Assembly: GCA_001939945.1 (NCBI GenBank)
Contig: MOEB01000022.1
Span: forward strand, 1-64,000
DNA: 64,000 nt
From: Aerophototrophica crusticola
GTDB taxonomy: Bacteria > Pseudomonadota > Alphaproteobacteria > Azospirillales > Azospirillaceae
Direction of reading: 5' to 3'
The position numbers were made by a program, and so were the translations under genes. Below the pieces are notes generated by a model. The model had not been told where the DNA came from. It saw only the letters and a program-made list of their open reading frames with translations, and ran no database searches. Every line of letters begins with the position of its first letter. Positions within the stretch are counted from its first letter, which is position 1. Below, one piece after another: positions 15,564 through 24,101 of the stretch.

Positions 15564-16547
15564 GTGAAGGCCCCCGCCTTCTGGTACCGCCCCCCCAGCG
15601 TGGCGGCGGCGCTGTTGTCGCCCGTGGCGGCGGTGTGGGCCGCTGTCGGGCGGGCCAAGCTGGGGCGGGCCGGGTTCCGGCCAGGGGTGCCGGTGGTCTG
15701 TGTGGGAAACCTGGTGGCCGGCGGGGCGGGGAAGACGCCCGTGGTGCTGGACCTGATGGCGCGGCTGCGGGGCATGGGGGTGGCGGCGCACAGCCTGTCG
15801 CGGGGGTATGGCGGCAGGCTGGAAGGGCCGGTGCGGGTGGACCCGGGATGCCATGGGGCGGCGGAGGTGGGGGACGAGCCCTTGCTGCTGGCGGCGGGTG
15901 GCCCGGCCTGGGTGGCGCGGGACCGGGCGGCGGGGGCGCGGGCCATGGTCGCCGCGGGGGCGCAGGCCATCGTGATGGATGACGGCTTCCAGAACCCGGC
16001 CCTGGCCAAGGACCTGTCCCTTGTGGTGGTGGACGGGGCCGTGGGCTTCGGCAACGGGCGGGTGATCCCGGCGGGGCCGCTGCGGGAACCGGTGGGTGAT
16101 GGGCTGGCCCGGGCGCAGGCGCTGGTCCTGGTGGGGGAAGACCGGGCCGGGGTGGCGGGGACGGTTGGTGGGCGGGTGCGGGTCGTGCGGGCGCGGCTGG
16201 TGCCCGACCCGGCCGTTGCCGTGGGGCTGCGCGGGAAGCCGGTGCTGGCTTTCGCCGGCATCGGGCGGCCCGGCAAGTTCTTCGACACGCTGCGGGAGAT
16301 CGGGGCGGACGTGGTGGAGGCGGTTCCCTTTCCGGACCACCACCCCTATACCGGGGCGGAGGTGGAAGGGCTGCTGGCACAGGCGGACAGGCTGGGCGCC
16401 GTCCCGGTGACGACGGCGAAGGACGCGGTTCGGCTGCCGCCGGGCTCGCGGGACCGGGTGGCGATCCTGCCCGTGGCCCTGGCGTGGGAGGATGAGGGGG
16501 CGGTGACGGCGTTGCTGGAACAGGCGGTGCGCCATGGCCAACCATAG
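15564..16547 (+). CDS. lpxK: Tetraacyldisaccharide 4'-kinase LpxK
   Basis: Phosphorylates the 4' position of the lipid A disaccharide, using ATP at the inner membrane. The 327-residue protein has the N-terminal KAPAFWY, a membrane-associated helix, the Walker A loop VGNLVAGGAGKTP, the GYGG motif and the DDGFQNP segment. The GTG at 15564 was chosen: AGGGG lies six nt upstream and the product starts (M)KAPAFW as in relatives. An in-frame ATG at 15546 has no ribosome site. The end overlaps the next gene by 14 nt. Confidence 0.94.
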   Translation: MKAPAFWYRPPSVAAALLSPVAAVWAAVGRAKLGRAGFRPGVPVVCVGNLVAGGAGKTPVVLDLMARLRGMGVAAHSLSRGYGGRLEGPVRVDPGCHGAAEVGDEPLLLAAGGPAWVARDRAAGARAMVAAGAQAIVMDDGFQNPALAKDLSLVVVDGAVGFGNGRVIPAGPLREPVGDGLARAQALVLVGEDRAGVAGTVGGRVRVVRARLVPDPAVAVGLRGKPVLAFAGIGRPGKFFDTLREIGADVVEAVPFPDHHPYTGAEVEGLLAQADRLGAVPVTTAKDAVRLPPGSRDRVAILPVALAWEDEGAVTALLEQAVRHGQP

Positions 16548-17436
16548 CAAGGCCCGCCGCCGCTGGGACCGCACCGTCGGCTACCGGCTGGAGGCGGCGG
16601 GGCTGTGGCTGCTGCTGGGCCTGCTGCGGTCGCTGGGCATCGACCGGGCCTCGGCCTTCGGCGGCTGGCTGGCGCGCGGTTTCGGGCCGCGGTCGGGCGC
16701 GTCGAAGAAGGCGTTGCGCAACATCGCCCTGGCCTTCCCGGAGATGACGCCAGAGCAGCACCGGGACATCCTGGCCGGGGCCTGGGAGAATTTCGGCCGG
16801 ACCATGGCCGAGTATGTCCATCTGGGCACCCTGGCGGCGGAGTGGGACCGGCGGGTGGAGCTGGTGGGCGGGGAGTACCTGGACCAACTGGCCGGGGATG
16901 GCCGCCCCGGCATCGCCATGACCGGCCATTTCGCCAACTGGGAGCTGTCGGCCCTGGCCTGCGCCCGGGCGGGGATGGAACTGACCTTCGTCTTCCGCCA
17001 GCCCAACAACCCCTATGCCGCCGCCCTGCTGGCGGAGGCGCGGCGGCCCCTGGGCGGCACCATGGTGCCCAAGGGGCGGGAGGCGGCGCGGGGCCTGATG
17101 ACGGCCATCCGCAAGGGCGGCCATGTGGGCCTGCTGGTAGACCAGAAGCTGAACGAGGGCATCCCCGTCCCCTTCCTGGGCCGGGACGCCATGACCGGCA
17201 CGGTGCTGGCGGACCTGGCCCTGCGCTACCAGGCGCCGGTGGTGCCGATCCGGGTGGTGCGGCTGAAGGGCGCGCGGTTCCGGGTGGAGGTGTTCCCGCC
17301 GCTGGAGTTCGCCAAGTCCGGCGACATGGCCGCGGACGTGCGCGCCGTGATGGGGCGGGTGAACGACCTGCTTGGCGATTGGGTGCGGGCCGAGCCGGGA
17401 CAATGGCTGTGGCAGCACCGGCGGTGGCCGGATTGA
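16534..17436 (+). CDS. LpxL/HtrB-family lysophospholipid acyltransferase (lipid A late acyltransferase)
   Basis: Adds a secondary acyl chain to Kdo-lipid A, or a related acceptor. The 300-residue protein has one N-terminal membrane helix (about residues 20-38), the H-x4-E catalytic motif in MTGHFANWE, and the conserved QP/NN, KGREAARGLM, DQKLNEGIPVPFLG and PVVPIRVVR blocks. It overlaps lpxK by 14 nt and is certainly cotranscribed. Which acyl chain and position it uses cannot be told. The downstream gap holds a family B inverted repeat. Confidence 0.9.
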   Translation: MANHSKARRRWDRTVGYRLEAAGLWLLLGLLRSLGIDRASAFGGWLARGFGPRSGASKKALRNIALAFPEMTPEQHRDILAGAWENFGRTMAEYVHLGTLAAEWDRRVELVGGEYLDQLAGDGRPGIAMTGHFANWELSALACARAGMELTFVFRQPNNPYAAALLAEARRPLGGTMVPKGREAARGLMTAIRKGGHVGLLVDQKLNEGIPVPFLGRDAMTGTVLADLALRYQAPVVPIRVVRLKGARFRVEVFPPLEFAKSGDMAADVRAVMGRVNDLLGDWVRAEPGQWLWQHRRWPD

Positions 17437-17460
17437 TCGAGTACGGAGACCCTGTCGCCT

Positions 17461-17552
17461 CACCCGCGAAGGCGGGTGTCCACAGTTTTTGGCTCGTTTC
17501 CCGGCAGCGTCGTCGTAAAACAACCGTGGGCCCCCGCCTTCGCGGGGGAAGC
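17461..17552. repeat. Dispersed inverted repeat, family B (copy 1)
   Basis: Two short palindromes face each other: CACCCGC-gaag-GCGGGTG followed by CCACAGTTTTTG, and CCCCCGC-cttc-GCGGGGG. The same pair recurs at 19533-19626. It occupies the gap after the lipid A acyltransferase and may stop transcription of that operon, since the first hairpin is followed by TTTTT. Confidence 0.75.
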
Positions 17553-17602
17553 GGGATTGTTCGAAGGACCTGTGAGCCAAGCCGGATGAGGGAGAAGGCA
17601 TC

Positions 17603-17950
17603 ATGACCAGCGTCACCAGCTTCCAGGACCCGCTGCCCCCGGCGGACAGCTACCGGCCGGACGCGGCCAAGGTGCTGGCCGGGGACCCGGTGCAGAGCGT
17701 GGCCAACCTGTTCGCCAGCGCCGACGGCCGCTTCAACTGCGGCGTCTGGACCGGCCAGCCGGGCACCTGGAGGGTCAGCTTCACCGAGAACGAGTTCTGC
17801 CATCTGGTCGAGGGCGTGGTGGTCGTGACCTCCGACAGCGGGGAGAGCCGGACCTTCAAGGCGGGCGACGCCTTCGTGATGCCATCGGGCTTCACGGGGA
17901 CGTGGGCGGTGGTGGAGCCGGCGAAGAAGCTGTACGCGGTGTATGAGTGA
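17603..17950 (+). CDS. Cupin-domain protein (DUF861/cupin_3)
   Basis: A 115-residue single-domain cupin. Both cupin motifs are visible: FTENEFCHLVEGVVVVTSDSG, and FKAGDAFVMPSGFTGTWAV with the usual P-x-G. The N-terminal segment carries the GVWTGQPGTWRV strand typical of this EutQ/YgiD-like subgroup. Substrate unknown. A GGGAGAAGG site precedes the ATG. It converges with the carotenoid oxygenase gene, 13 nt apart. Confidence 0.88.
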   Translation: MTSVTSFQDPLPPADSYRPDAAKVLAGDPVQSVANLFASADGRFNCGVWTGQPGTWRVSFTENEFCHLVEGVVVVTSDSGESRTFKAGDAFVMPSGFTGTWAVVEPAKKLYAVYE

Positions 17951-17963
17951 GGGGCTGGAGGCC

Positions 17964-19382
17964 TCACGCTACCGCCTTCTCCTCCGCGTAGAACTGCCCA
18001 TGGAAGTTGAACGGGGCCGCGTGGGGCAATGGGGCCCTGGCCAGCTCGTCCAGAGTGTCGGCATCCAGGACCAGCAGGAAGGAGCGGGCGGCGGCGGCGT
18101 CCAGGACCAGGGACAGCAGCACGCCGCCGGACCCGCCGGGCTGGGGGACCATGACGGGCTCCCCCGGGTAGGCGCCGGGTTGGTGCCAGAGGGCGGTGCG
18201 CTGGCCTTTCGCGGCGTCCAGGCGCAGCAGGCAGTCCAGGAAGCCGGACGCGGGGTCTGACAGGCCGGTGCCCCAAGCGACCGCGTGCTCCCGGCCATTG
18301 TCCCGGGCCTCATGGATGCGGGGCATCTCCATCAGCCCGTCCCACAGCACTTCCTGGATGGCGTCGTGCCCGTCCAGCGGCAGGCGGTAGCGCAGCACCC
18401 GGCCCGTGGCGAGGGACGGGCTGGCGCCGCGCAGCGTGTCCAGCCGCAAGCCGTCCAGCACGCCGGAATCCTGGTAGGCGCAGAGGTCGATCACCACCTC
18501 CCCCGGCCGCTCGAAGGCGTTGACCTGGTGGAAGGCGAAGCAGGCGGGACCCTCCAGTGTCCGCACCGACCCGCTGCGGCGGTCCACCATGTGGAAGCGG
18601 GTCCCCTCGCCCTGGCACCAGCGGTAGTTCGCGATGAAGGGCTTGCCGGACAGGCGCAGTTCCAGCGGGTTCACACGGAAGGGCGGCTCGAACAGGACGG
18701 CGAAGTTCTCCGTCAGGCCGAAGCTGTGCATGTAGGCGGGGGCCCGCATCTCCACGAAGGCGACGGTGCGGGGATAGGGCTTGCCCGGGGCCTGGGCGAC
18801 GACGCGGCAGGTGCTGCGCCGGCCGAACTCCAGCAGGGTGTTGACCCATTCCTTGCGCGTCCCGTCCCATTGGGGATGGGCGGTGGTCAGATGGCCCGGC
18901 GGGGCGCGGCGGCAGGTCTCGGGCCCCAGCGTCTCCAGCGTGTCCGGGTCGATGCGGATGGGGCCCGGCACCTCCGTCAGGGCGAAGGTGCCGCGGTCGG
19001 TGCGGTGGATGTTGACGTTGGCGTTGTCGCTGGGCACGGCGCCCCGGAACAGGCCCAACAGGCGGTTGAACAGGGGGCCGTGGTCGGCCTTGGTGCCGAA
19101 GCCGTCCTGGGTGACGCGGCCGAAGCGGCGGGCGTCCTTCAGCCCCTGGCTCTGCAGCAGGCGGTTCCGGTACTCCACCCGGCCGCCGCGGAAGGCGAAG
19201 CGGTAGAGCATGCCCAAGCCATCGAACCAATGGCCCAGCGGCTTGCCCCGCACCTCGAACAGGGCAGGGCCGGTGCGCAGCAGCACCCCCTCCAGCCAGT
19301 CCGGGACGCGGCCCTGCACCGGCAGGTCGATACCCCCCACCTCCTCGCTCAGGCTCCGGAAGCCGATCCGGAAATCCGCCAC
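17964..19382 (-). CDS. Carotenoid oxygenase (RPE65/CCD family)
   Basis: A 472-residue seven-bladed propeller dioxygenase that would cleave a carotenoid or similar conjugated double bond. The four Fe(II)-ligand histidines appear in order in TTAHPQWD, YMHSFGLTEN, AFHQVNAFE and FNFHGQFY. The N-terminal EGVLLRTGPALFE and HWFDGLGM blocks are family-specific. No signal peptide. No carotenoid biosynthesis gene is in the window, so the substrate is open; stilbene-type cleavage is also possible for this family. Confidence 0.93.
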   Translation of the reverse strand: MADFRIGFRSLSEEVGGIDLPVQGRVPDWLEGVLLRTGPALFEVRGKPLGHWFDGLGMLYRFAFRGGRVEYRNRLLQSQGLKDARRFGRVTQDGFGTKADHGPLFNRLLGLFRGAVPSDNANVNIHRTDRGTFALTEVPGPIRIDPDTLETLGPETCRRAPPGHLTTAHPQWDGTRKEWVNTLLEFGRRSTCRVVAQAPGKPYPRTVAFVEMRAPAYMHSFGLTENFAVLFEPPFRVNPLELRLSGKPFIANYRWCQGEGTRFHMVDRRSGSVRTLEGPACFAFHQVNAFERPGEVVIDLCAYQDSGVLDGLRLDTLRGASPSLATGRVLRYRLPLDGHDAIQEVLWDGLMEMPRIHEARDNGREHAVAWGTGLSDPASGFLDCLLRLDAAKGQRTALWHQPGAYPGEPVMVPQPGGSGGVLLSLVLDAAAARSFLLVLDADTLDELARAPLPHAAPFNFHGQFYAEEKAVA

Positions 19383-19532
19383 GTCAACCCCGCTGCTTGC
19401 AATGCCATGGGGAGTTCAACGGGTGGGGGGCGTTCGAGTCGCGGGGGCATTTGTGCGGGGCCCATCAGCCACCCCGGCTGTCGTTCGGCGGTCCTAATTC
19501 CGGCTGAACCGTCTGTGACAGGCACCACCGCA

Positions 19533-19626
19533 TCCCCCGCGAAGGCGGGGGCCCACAGTTTTTGACCCGGTGTGTGCCGTCTATGTGGTTGAAAACAGTG
19601 GACCCCCGCCTGCGCGGGGGAAGCAG
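19533..19626. repeat. Dispersed inverted repeat, family B (copy 2)
   Basis: CCCCCGC-gaag-GCGGGGG, then CCCACAGTTTTTG, and 50 nt later GGA-CCCCCGC-ctgc-GCGGGGG. This is the same arrangement as 17461-17552. It lies in the 324-nt gap between the carotenoid oxygenase start and the xseA end; nothing else is recognisable there. Confidence 0.75.
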
Positions 19627-19706
19627 AAAACCCGCAGGCCAGTGTGCTCAGCACGCACGGGCCTTTGCCGGGATGACGGGGGAGGAAAGGGCAGCGAGAC
19701 GCGCTC

Positions 19707-21314
19707 CTAGAAAAGGCTTTCCTGCTTCGCCGGCTCCGCCTTCCTTACCCTGGTGGGCTTGGCCGGTTTCGCGGCGGGCGGCGGTGGCGGGGCGGCGGCT
19801 TCCCCGGCCACCAGGGCTTCCACTTTGCCGTCCTGGAAGGCGATGGTCAGGCCCTGGCCGGGCTGGGTGTCGGCGGCGTGGGTGACGGGCTGGCCGGCGC
19901 CGTCGGTGACCAGGGCGAAGCCGCGGGCCAGGACGCCGCGGTAGCTGTAGCTCTCCAGCAACTGCCCCAGGGCCGCCAACCGGTCGGACGCCTGGGTGAG
20001 GCGGCGGGCATAGGCCTGGTCCAGCCGGGGCGGCAGGTCGCGCAGCTTGGTGCCGCCGTCGGTGAGCTGGCGGCGGATGGGCAGCAGGGTCAACCGGTCG
20101 GACACGCGGTGGTAGCGCCCCTCTTCCAGCCGCACGGCCTTGTCCAGGCCGGTGCGCAGGGCGCGGGTGGCGGCCTGCATGCGGGTCACGGCCAGGGCCA
20201 GCACCTCCCGCGGGTGGCGCAGTCGGCTGCCGGCCTGCGCCACGGCGGTGCGCCGCCGCTCTAGCTGGGCGGCCATGGCGAGGGTGAGGCGCTCCGCCCG
20301 GTCGTCCAGCCGCTGGACACAGCCCTCCAGGTGGGCGCGGGGGTCGCCCAGGCCGCGGCCCAGCGCCTCCACGTAAGACCGCCGGTTCTCCAGGGCGCGG
20401 GACATGCAGGCATGCAGGCGCCGGCCGTCGTCCAGCACCTGGGACAGCAGCTCCGCCCGCACGGGTACCGCCATCTCCGCGGCCGCGGTGGGGGTGGGGG
20501 CGCGGCGGTCGCTGGCGAAGTCGATCAGGGTGGTATCGGTCTCATGCCCGACCGCGGAGATCAGGGGGATACGGCTGGCCGCCGCCGCCCGCACCACCAC
20601 CTCCTCGTTGAAGGCCATCAGGTCCTCGAGGCTGCCGCCGCCGCGGGCGACGATCAGCAGGTCGGGGCGGGGGACCCTGCCGCCCGGCTGGATGGAATTA
20701 AAGCCCTGGATGGCCTTCGCCACCTCTGCCGCCGCCCGCTCCCCCTGCACCGCCACGGGCCAGAGCAGGACGTGGCGGGGGAAGCGGTCTGCCAGCCGGT
20801 GCAGGATGTCGCGGATCACCGCGCCGGTGGGGCTGGTGACGACGCCGATGACGTTGGGCAGGAAGGGCAGGGGGCGCTTCTTCTCCGGCGCGAACAGGCC
20901 TTCCGCCGCCAGGCGCTTCTTGCGCTCCTCCAGCATCTTCAGCAGGGCGCCCTCGCCCGCCAGATCCATGGTCTCGATGACCAGCTGGTACTGGCTGCGG
21001 CCGGGGTAGGTGGTCAGGCGGCCGGTGCAGACCACCTCCATGCCTTCTTCGGGGCGGACGGACAGGCGGGCCACGGTGCCCTTCCAGCACACCGCCTCCA
21101 GCACCGCCGACTCGTCCTTCAGGCGCAGGTACAGGTGGCCCGAGGTGTGGCGCTTGGGCTGGCTGATCTCCCCCCGCACGCGGACATAGGCGAACCGCTC
21201 CTCCACCGTCCGCTTCAGGTCGCGGGCCAGCTCGGAGACGGAGACCTCGGGCAGGTTGCTGCCCGTGCGGGGGGCGGCATCCGCGTAGGAATAGTCGGGG
21301 GGCAGGTCGGTCAT
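19707..21314 (-). CDS. xseA: Exodeoxyribonuclease VII large subunit
   Basis: Large subunit of the single-strand-specific exonuclease ExoVII. The 535-residue protein has an N-terminal OB fold (VRGEISQPKRHTSGHLYLRLKD), the catalytic domain with VTSPTGAVIRDI, ARGGGSLEDLMAFNEE and SAVGHETDTTLIDFASDRRAP, and a long C-terminal coiled coil that binds XseB. The tail is Lys/Pro-rich and ends QESLF, which resembles the sliding-clamp-binding pentapeptide. The ATG at 21314 starts MTDLPPDYSY; the open frame upstream is non-coding. No xseB is in the window. Confidence 0.95.
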   Translation of the reverse strand: MTDLPPDYSYADAAPRTGSNLPEVSVSELARDLKRTVEERFAYVRVRGEISQPKRHTSGHLYLRLKDESAVLEAVCWKGTVARLSVRPEEGMEVVCTGRLTTYPGRSQYQLVIETMDLAGEGALLKMLEERKKRLAAEGLFAPEKKRPLPFLPNVIGVVTSPTGAVIRDILHRLADRFPRHVLLWPVAVQGERAAAEVAKAIQGFNSIQPGGRVPRPDLLIVARGGGSLEDLMAFNEEVVVRAAAASRIPLISAVGHETDTTLIDFASDRRAPTPTAAAEMAVPVRAELLSQVLDDGRRLHACMSRALENRRSYVEALGRGLGDPRAHLEGCVQRLDDRAERLTLAMAAQLERRRTAVAQAGSRLRHPREVLALAVTRMQAATRALRTGLDKAVRLEEGRYHRVSDRLTLLPIRRQLTDGGTKLRDLPPRLDQAYARRLTQASDRLAALGQLLESYSYRGVLARGFALVTDGAGQPVTHAADTQPGQGLTIAFQDGKVEALVAGEAAAPPPPPAAKPAKPTRVRKAEPAKQESLF

Positions 21315-21378
21315 GCCCGCCAGCATAGGCATGGGCGGCGGCGGATGGAACCGCGAAGGCGGGGCGGGCCGGGGTTGG

Positions 21379-22038
21379 TCACGGGGGGCCGGCCGCCTCC
21401 CGCGCCCGGTAATGGGCGAGGACAAGGGGGCACAGCCGCTCCAGCTCCGCCTCCGCCGCGGGGTCGCGGGGCTTGTCGCGGTGGGCCTCGGTGACCGACC
21501 GGCCGCGGACATTGCCGAAGACCAGGTTCAGCTCCTCGAACAGGTGGGGCAGGTGGTGCCACAGGTCGGCGAAGATGGCCTCATGCCGGCGGGCATAGTC
21601 GAACTGGGCCGGCCCCACCGGCCAGCCCAGCTGCGTGACGCCCTCCAGCACGGCGGGGTCGCGGCGCACGAAATCCTCATAATGCACCACCAAGTCGAAG
21701 TCGGACCGGCGGGCGAACAGCCCGTCCAGCAGGCGGAACTTCTCCTCCATGCTGCCGGAGCCGTCGCGGTAGGGCTTGGTCGAGAGGCTTTGCCAGTTGT
21801 CCCGCGGGTCCCGCAGGAACAGGATCGTCCGGTCGGGACGGAACCGCTCCACATGGGTCGGCCAGGGATGGGCGACGGTCACCACCACCTTGGCCACCAT
21901 GTCGGGGCCGGGATCGACGCATGGGGCCAGGTCGGTGTTGGCGATGTCCACCAGGGCCAGGGTGCCCGGCCGCTGGGCCAGGAACAGGGTGAAGGAGGTG
22001 GCGCCGCTGGACTGCATGCCGTGGACCAGGAGCTTCAT
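21379..22038 (-). CDS. Sulfotransferase-like P-loop protein
   Basis: A 219-residue protein with an N-terminal nucleotide-binding loop (LLVHGMQSSGATSFT) in the place of the 5'-phosphosulfate loop, and FLRDPRDNWQSLS, the 3'-phosphate-binding motif of PAPS sulfotransferases. It is short for the family and lacks an obvious acceptor domain. Its ATG overlaps the stop of the preceding 2-oxoglutarate oxygenase gene by 4 nt (ATGA), so the two are coupled. The pair may modify one product in sequence, but no substrate is evident. Confidence 0.75.
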   Translation of the reverse strand: MKLLVHGMQSSGATSFTLFLAQRPGTLALVDIANTDLAPCVDPGPDMVAKVVVTVAHPWPTHVERFRPDRTILFLRDPRDNWQSLSTKPYRDGSGSMEEKFRLLDGLFARRSDFDLVVHYEDFVRRDPAVLEGVTQLGWPVGPAQFDYARRHEAIFADLWHHLPHLFEELNLVFGNVRGRSVTEAHRDKPRDPAAEAELERLCPLVLAHYRAREAAGPP

Positions 22039-22814
22039 GACGGCACCTCTCCCGGCGGGAACAGCCAGGGCGTGGCAAGCTCCGCCGTCATGAAGACGTA
22101 GCGGCGCAGGTGCGGCGTGGGCTGGCGCAGGCCGACCCCGTGCAGGGCATCAATCCCGTTGGGGAACATGACAAGCTGGTTGGCCCGGTAGGGGATGCGG
22201 GCCACCTCCTCCACCGCCGTGTCGGGAAGCTGGAAATGGCTTGTGTTCCGCGGGGAGTCCGGCTGCCAGCGGTAGAGCACCAGCTCCCCGCCTTCCGAGT
22301 CGTCGTCCGGGTGGCGGAAATAGAGCAGGCCGGTGTACAGCCGTTCCGGTCGGTCCAGGTGCGGCCCGCGGGAGACGGAGGCCGGGCCCGTCACCGGGGT
22401 GTTCACCTCGAACCGCGCGTCCAGGGCGATGCGGGCCGCGTCGAAGGCGCCGGGCCAGACCAGGCCCGTGGCATGGCCCAGCAGGGACCCGTCCAGCGCC
22501 CGCAGCAGCGCCTCCGGCCAATGGTCGCGGAACAGGGACACCACCTCCCCATAGAAGGCGGGGGAGGCGTGGTGGGCGAGGAATCGCTTCCAGGCCGGGG
22601 CGATCCCGTCATGCTCAAGGATCGCCTTCGCGTTCATCTCATACCGGCGGTTGCTGCCGTGCCGCCCGCCGGCCCAGGTCAGCGTCTCCAGCGACGGGAA
22701 GCTGTCCGCCAGGGCGGCGTAGAGGTCCCCGTCCAGGGCGTCGGGGACCAGGACATGGGGGAAGGGGTCCGGGCGGATGTCCGACGCCGTGATCCCGGAA
22801 AGCACTGACCGCAT
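22035..22814 (-). CDS. 2-oxoglutarate/Fe(II)-dependent oxygenase (prolyl 4-hydroxylase-like)
   Basis: A 259-residue double-stranded beta-helix oxygenase. The iron triad is seen as H-x-D in GPHLDRPERLYTGLLYF and the distal His in DALHGVGLRQ; the Arg of LRRYVFM probably binds 2-oxoglutarate. GGELVLYRW is the usual strand between them. It is the first gene of a two-gene operon with a sulfotransferase-like protein. It is divergent from the threonine aldolase gene, and the 180-nt gap should hold both promoters. Substrate unknown. Confidence 0.85.
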   Translation of the reverse strand: MRSVLSGITASDIRPDPFPHVLVPDALDGDLYAALADSFPSLETLTWAGGRHGSNRRYEMNAKAILEHDGIAPAWKRFLAHHASPAFYGEVVSLFRDHWPEALLRALDGSLLGHATGLVWPGAFDAARIALDARFEVNTPVTGPASVSRGPHLDRPERLYTGLLYFRHPDDDSEGGELVLYRWQPDSPRNTSHFQLPDTAVEEVARIPYRANQLVMFPNGIDALHGVGLRQPTPHLRRYVFMTAELATPWLFPPGEVPS

Positions 22815-22992
22815 GATGCTCCGTTCCCTGGCGCCAGGATGCGCTTAGGTGAGGGGCATATTCCCAACCGTGTACCAAGCTCGCAAGAGTCATAAGCTGG
22901 TCGTTCCCGGCGCCCATTTGCCGCGTGGGAGGCTGGCGCTGCGGCCCCTTCCGTGCGAGCAAGGCAGGGACGATCCCGCACCGGAAACAGCC

Positions 22993-24087
22993 ATGACCAA
23001 CGACGAGCTTGCCGACCTGCGCGCCCGCTGCACCCGCTTCCTGAACGGCCATGGGCCGCGTACGGCGAAGGGTTGGGTGGAGCGGATGGCCGCCTCCCCC
23101 CACCTGGGGGCGCGACTCGACGAGTATGGGGAGGGGCCGGCGGTGCGGGCGCTGGAGGAGCGTTGCGCCGGCCTGCTGGGCAAGCCGGCGGCCCTGTTCT
23201 TCCACAAGGGGGTGGTGGCGCAGCAGGCGGCGCTGCTGGCCCATGGGGAAAGGACGGGTCGGACCACGGTGGCCCTGCATCCCAAGTCCCACATCGCGCT
23301 GGATGAGGAGGACGCCATCGAGCGGCTGACGCCCCTGCGCCTGCGCCGGACCGGGCCGGACCACCGCCCCTTCAATGCGGCGGAGCTGGCGGCGGTGCGG
23401 GAGCCGCTGGCGGCGGTGAGCGTGGAGCTGCCCCTGCGCCGGGCGGCGTTCCAGGGCAATGGCTGGGAGGAGCTTGGGGCCATCAGCGGCTGGTGCCGGG
23501 AAAGGGCCGTTCCGCTGCACCTGGACGGCGCGCGGCTGTGGGAGGTGCAGCCCTGGCTGGGGCGGCCGCTGGCCGACATCGCCGGGCTGGCGGACACCGT
23601 CTATGTCAGCTTCTACAAGGGGCTGGGTGGCCTGGGCGGCTGCGTGCTGGCAGGGCCCGTGGACTTGATTGAGGCGACGCGGGCCTGGCGGACCCGGTTC
23701 GGCGGCAACCTCTATACCGCCTTCCCGCTGGTGGTCACGGCGCTGGACGGCATCGAGCGGCACCTGCCGCGGATGGGGGCGTACCATGAACACGCCAAAG
23801 CGTTGGCGGTGGCGCTGGCCGGGGTGGACGGCCTGCGGGTGAACCCGGGCGTGCCGCACGGGAACAGCTTCCAGCTTCTCTGGGACGCGCCGGCCGACCG
23901 GCTGGAAACCGTGTTGCGACGCCTTGCCGGCGACGAGGGCATCTGGCTGGCGGGCCGGGTGGGGGCGACGCCGGTGCCGGGCTGGAGCTCCACGGAGGTC
24001 AGCGTGGGCGACGCGACGCTGGCCTGGGACCTCCGCGACGTTGCGGACCTCTGCGCCCGGGTGTTACAGGCAGCGCGCACGGCGTGA
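22993..24087 (+). CDS. Low-specificity threonine aldolase family PLP enzyme
   Basis: A 364-residue fold-type I PLP enzyme of the beta-eliminating lyase/threonine aldolase group, which splits threonine or allo-threonine into glycine and acetaldehyde. PLP-binding residues are visible: Asp in HLDGARLWE and the Schiff-base Lys in [11 protein letters not shown]. The ATG at 22993 begins MTNDELADL; the frame is open upstream through the intergenic region. It is followed 14 nt later by purD. Glycine from this enzyme is a purD substrate, a plausible link. Confidence 0.88.
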   Translation: MTNDELADLRARCTRFLNGHGPRTAKGWVERMAASPHLGARLDEYGEGPAVRALEERCAGLLGKPAALFFHKGVVAQQAALLAHGERTGRTTVALHPKSHIALDEEDAIERLTPLRLRRTGPDHRPFNAAELAAVREPLAAVSVELPLRRAAFQGNGWEELGAISGWCRERAVPLHLDGARLWEVQPWLGRPLADIAGLADTVYVSFYKGLGGLGGCVLAGPVDLIEATRAWRTRFGGNLYTAFPLVVTALDGIERHLPRMGAYHEHAKALAVALAGVDGLRVNPGVPHGNSFQLLWDAPADRLETVLRRLAGDEGIWLAGRVGATPVPGWSSTEVSVGDATLAWDLRDVADLCARVLQAARTA

Positions 24088-24101
24088 ACGGGGAGGCGGC
24101 G

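Noticed and set aside
15499-17616. The 2-kb open frame upstream of hicA on the minus strand
   Set aside because: Only its last 60 codons (hicA) look like protein. The rest runs antisense to lpxK and the acyltransferase and is Pro/Arg-rich noise.
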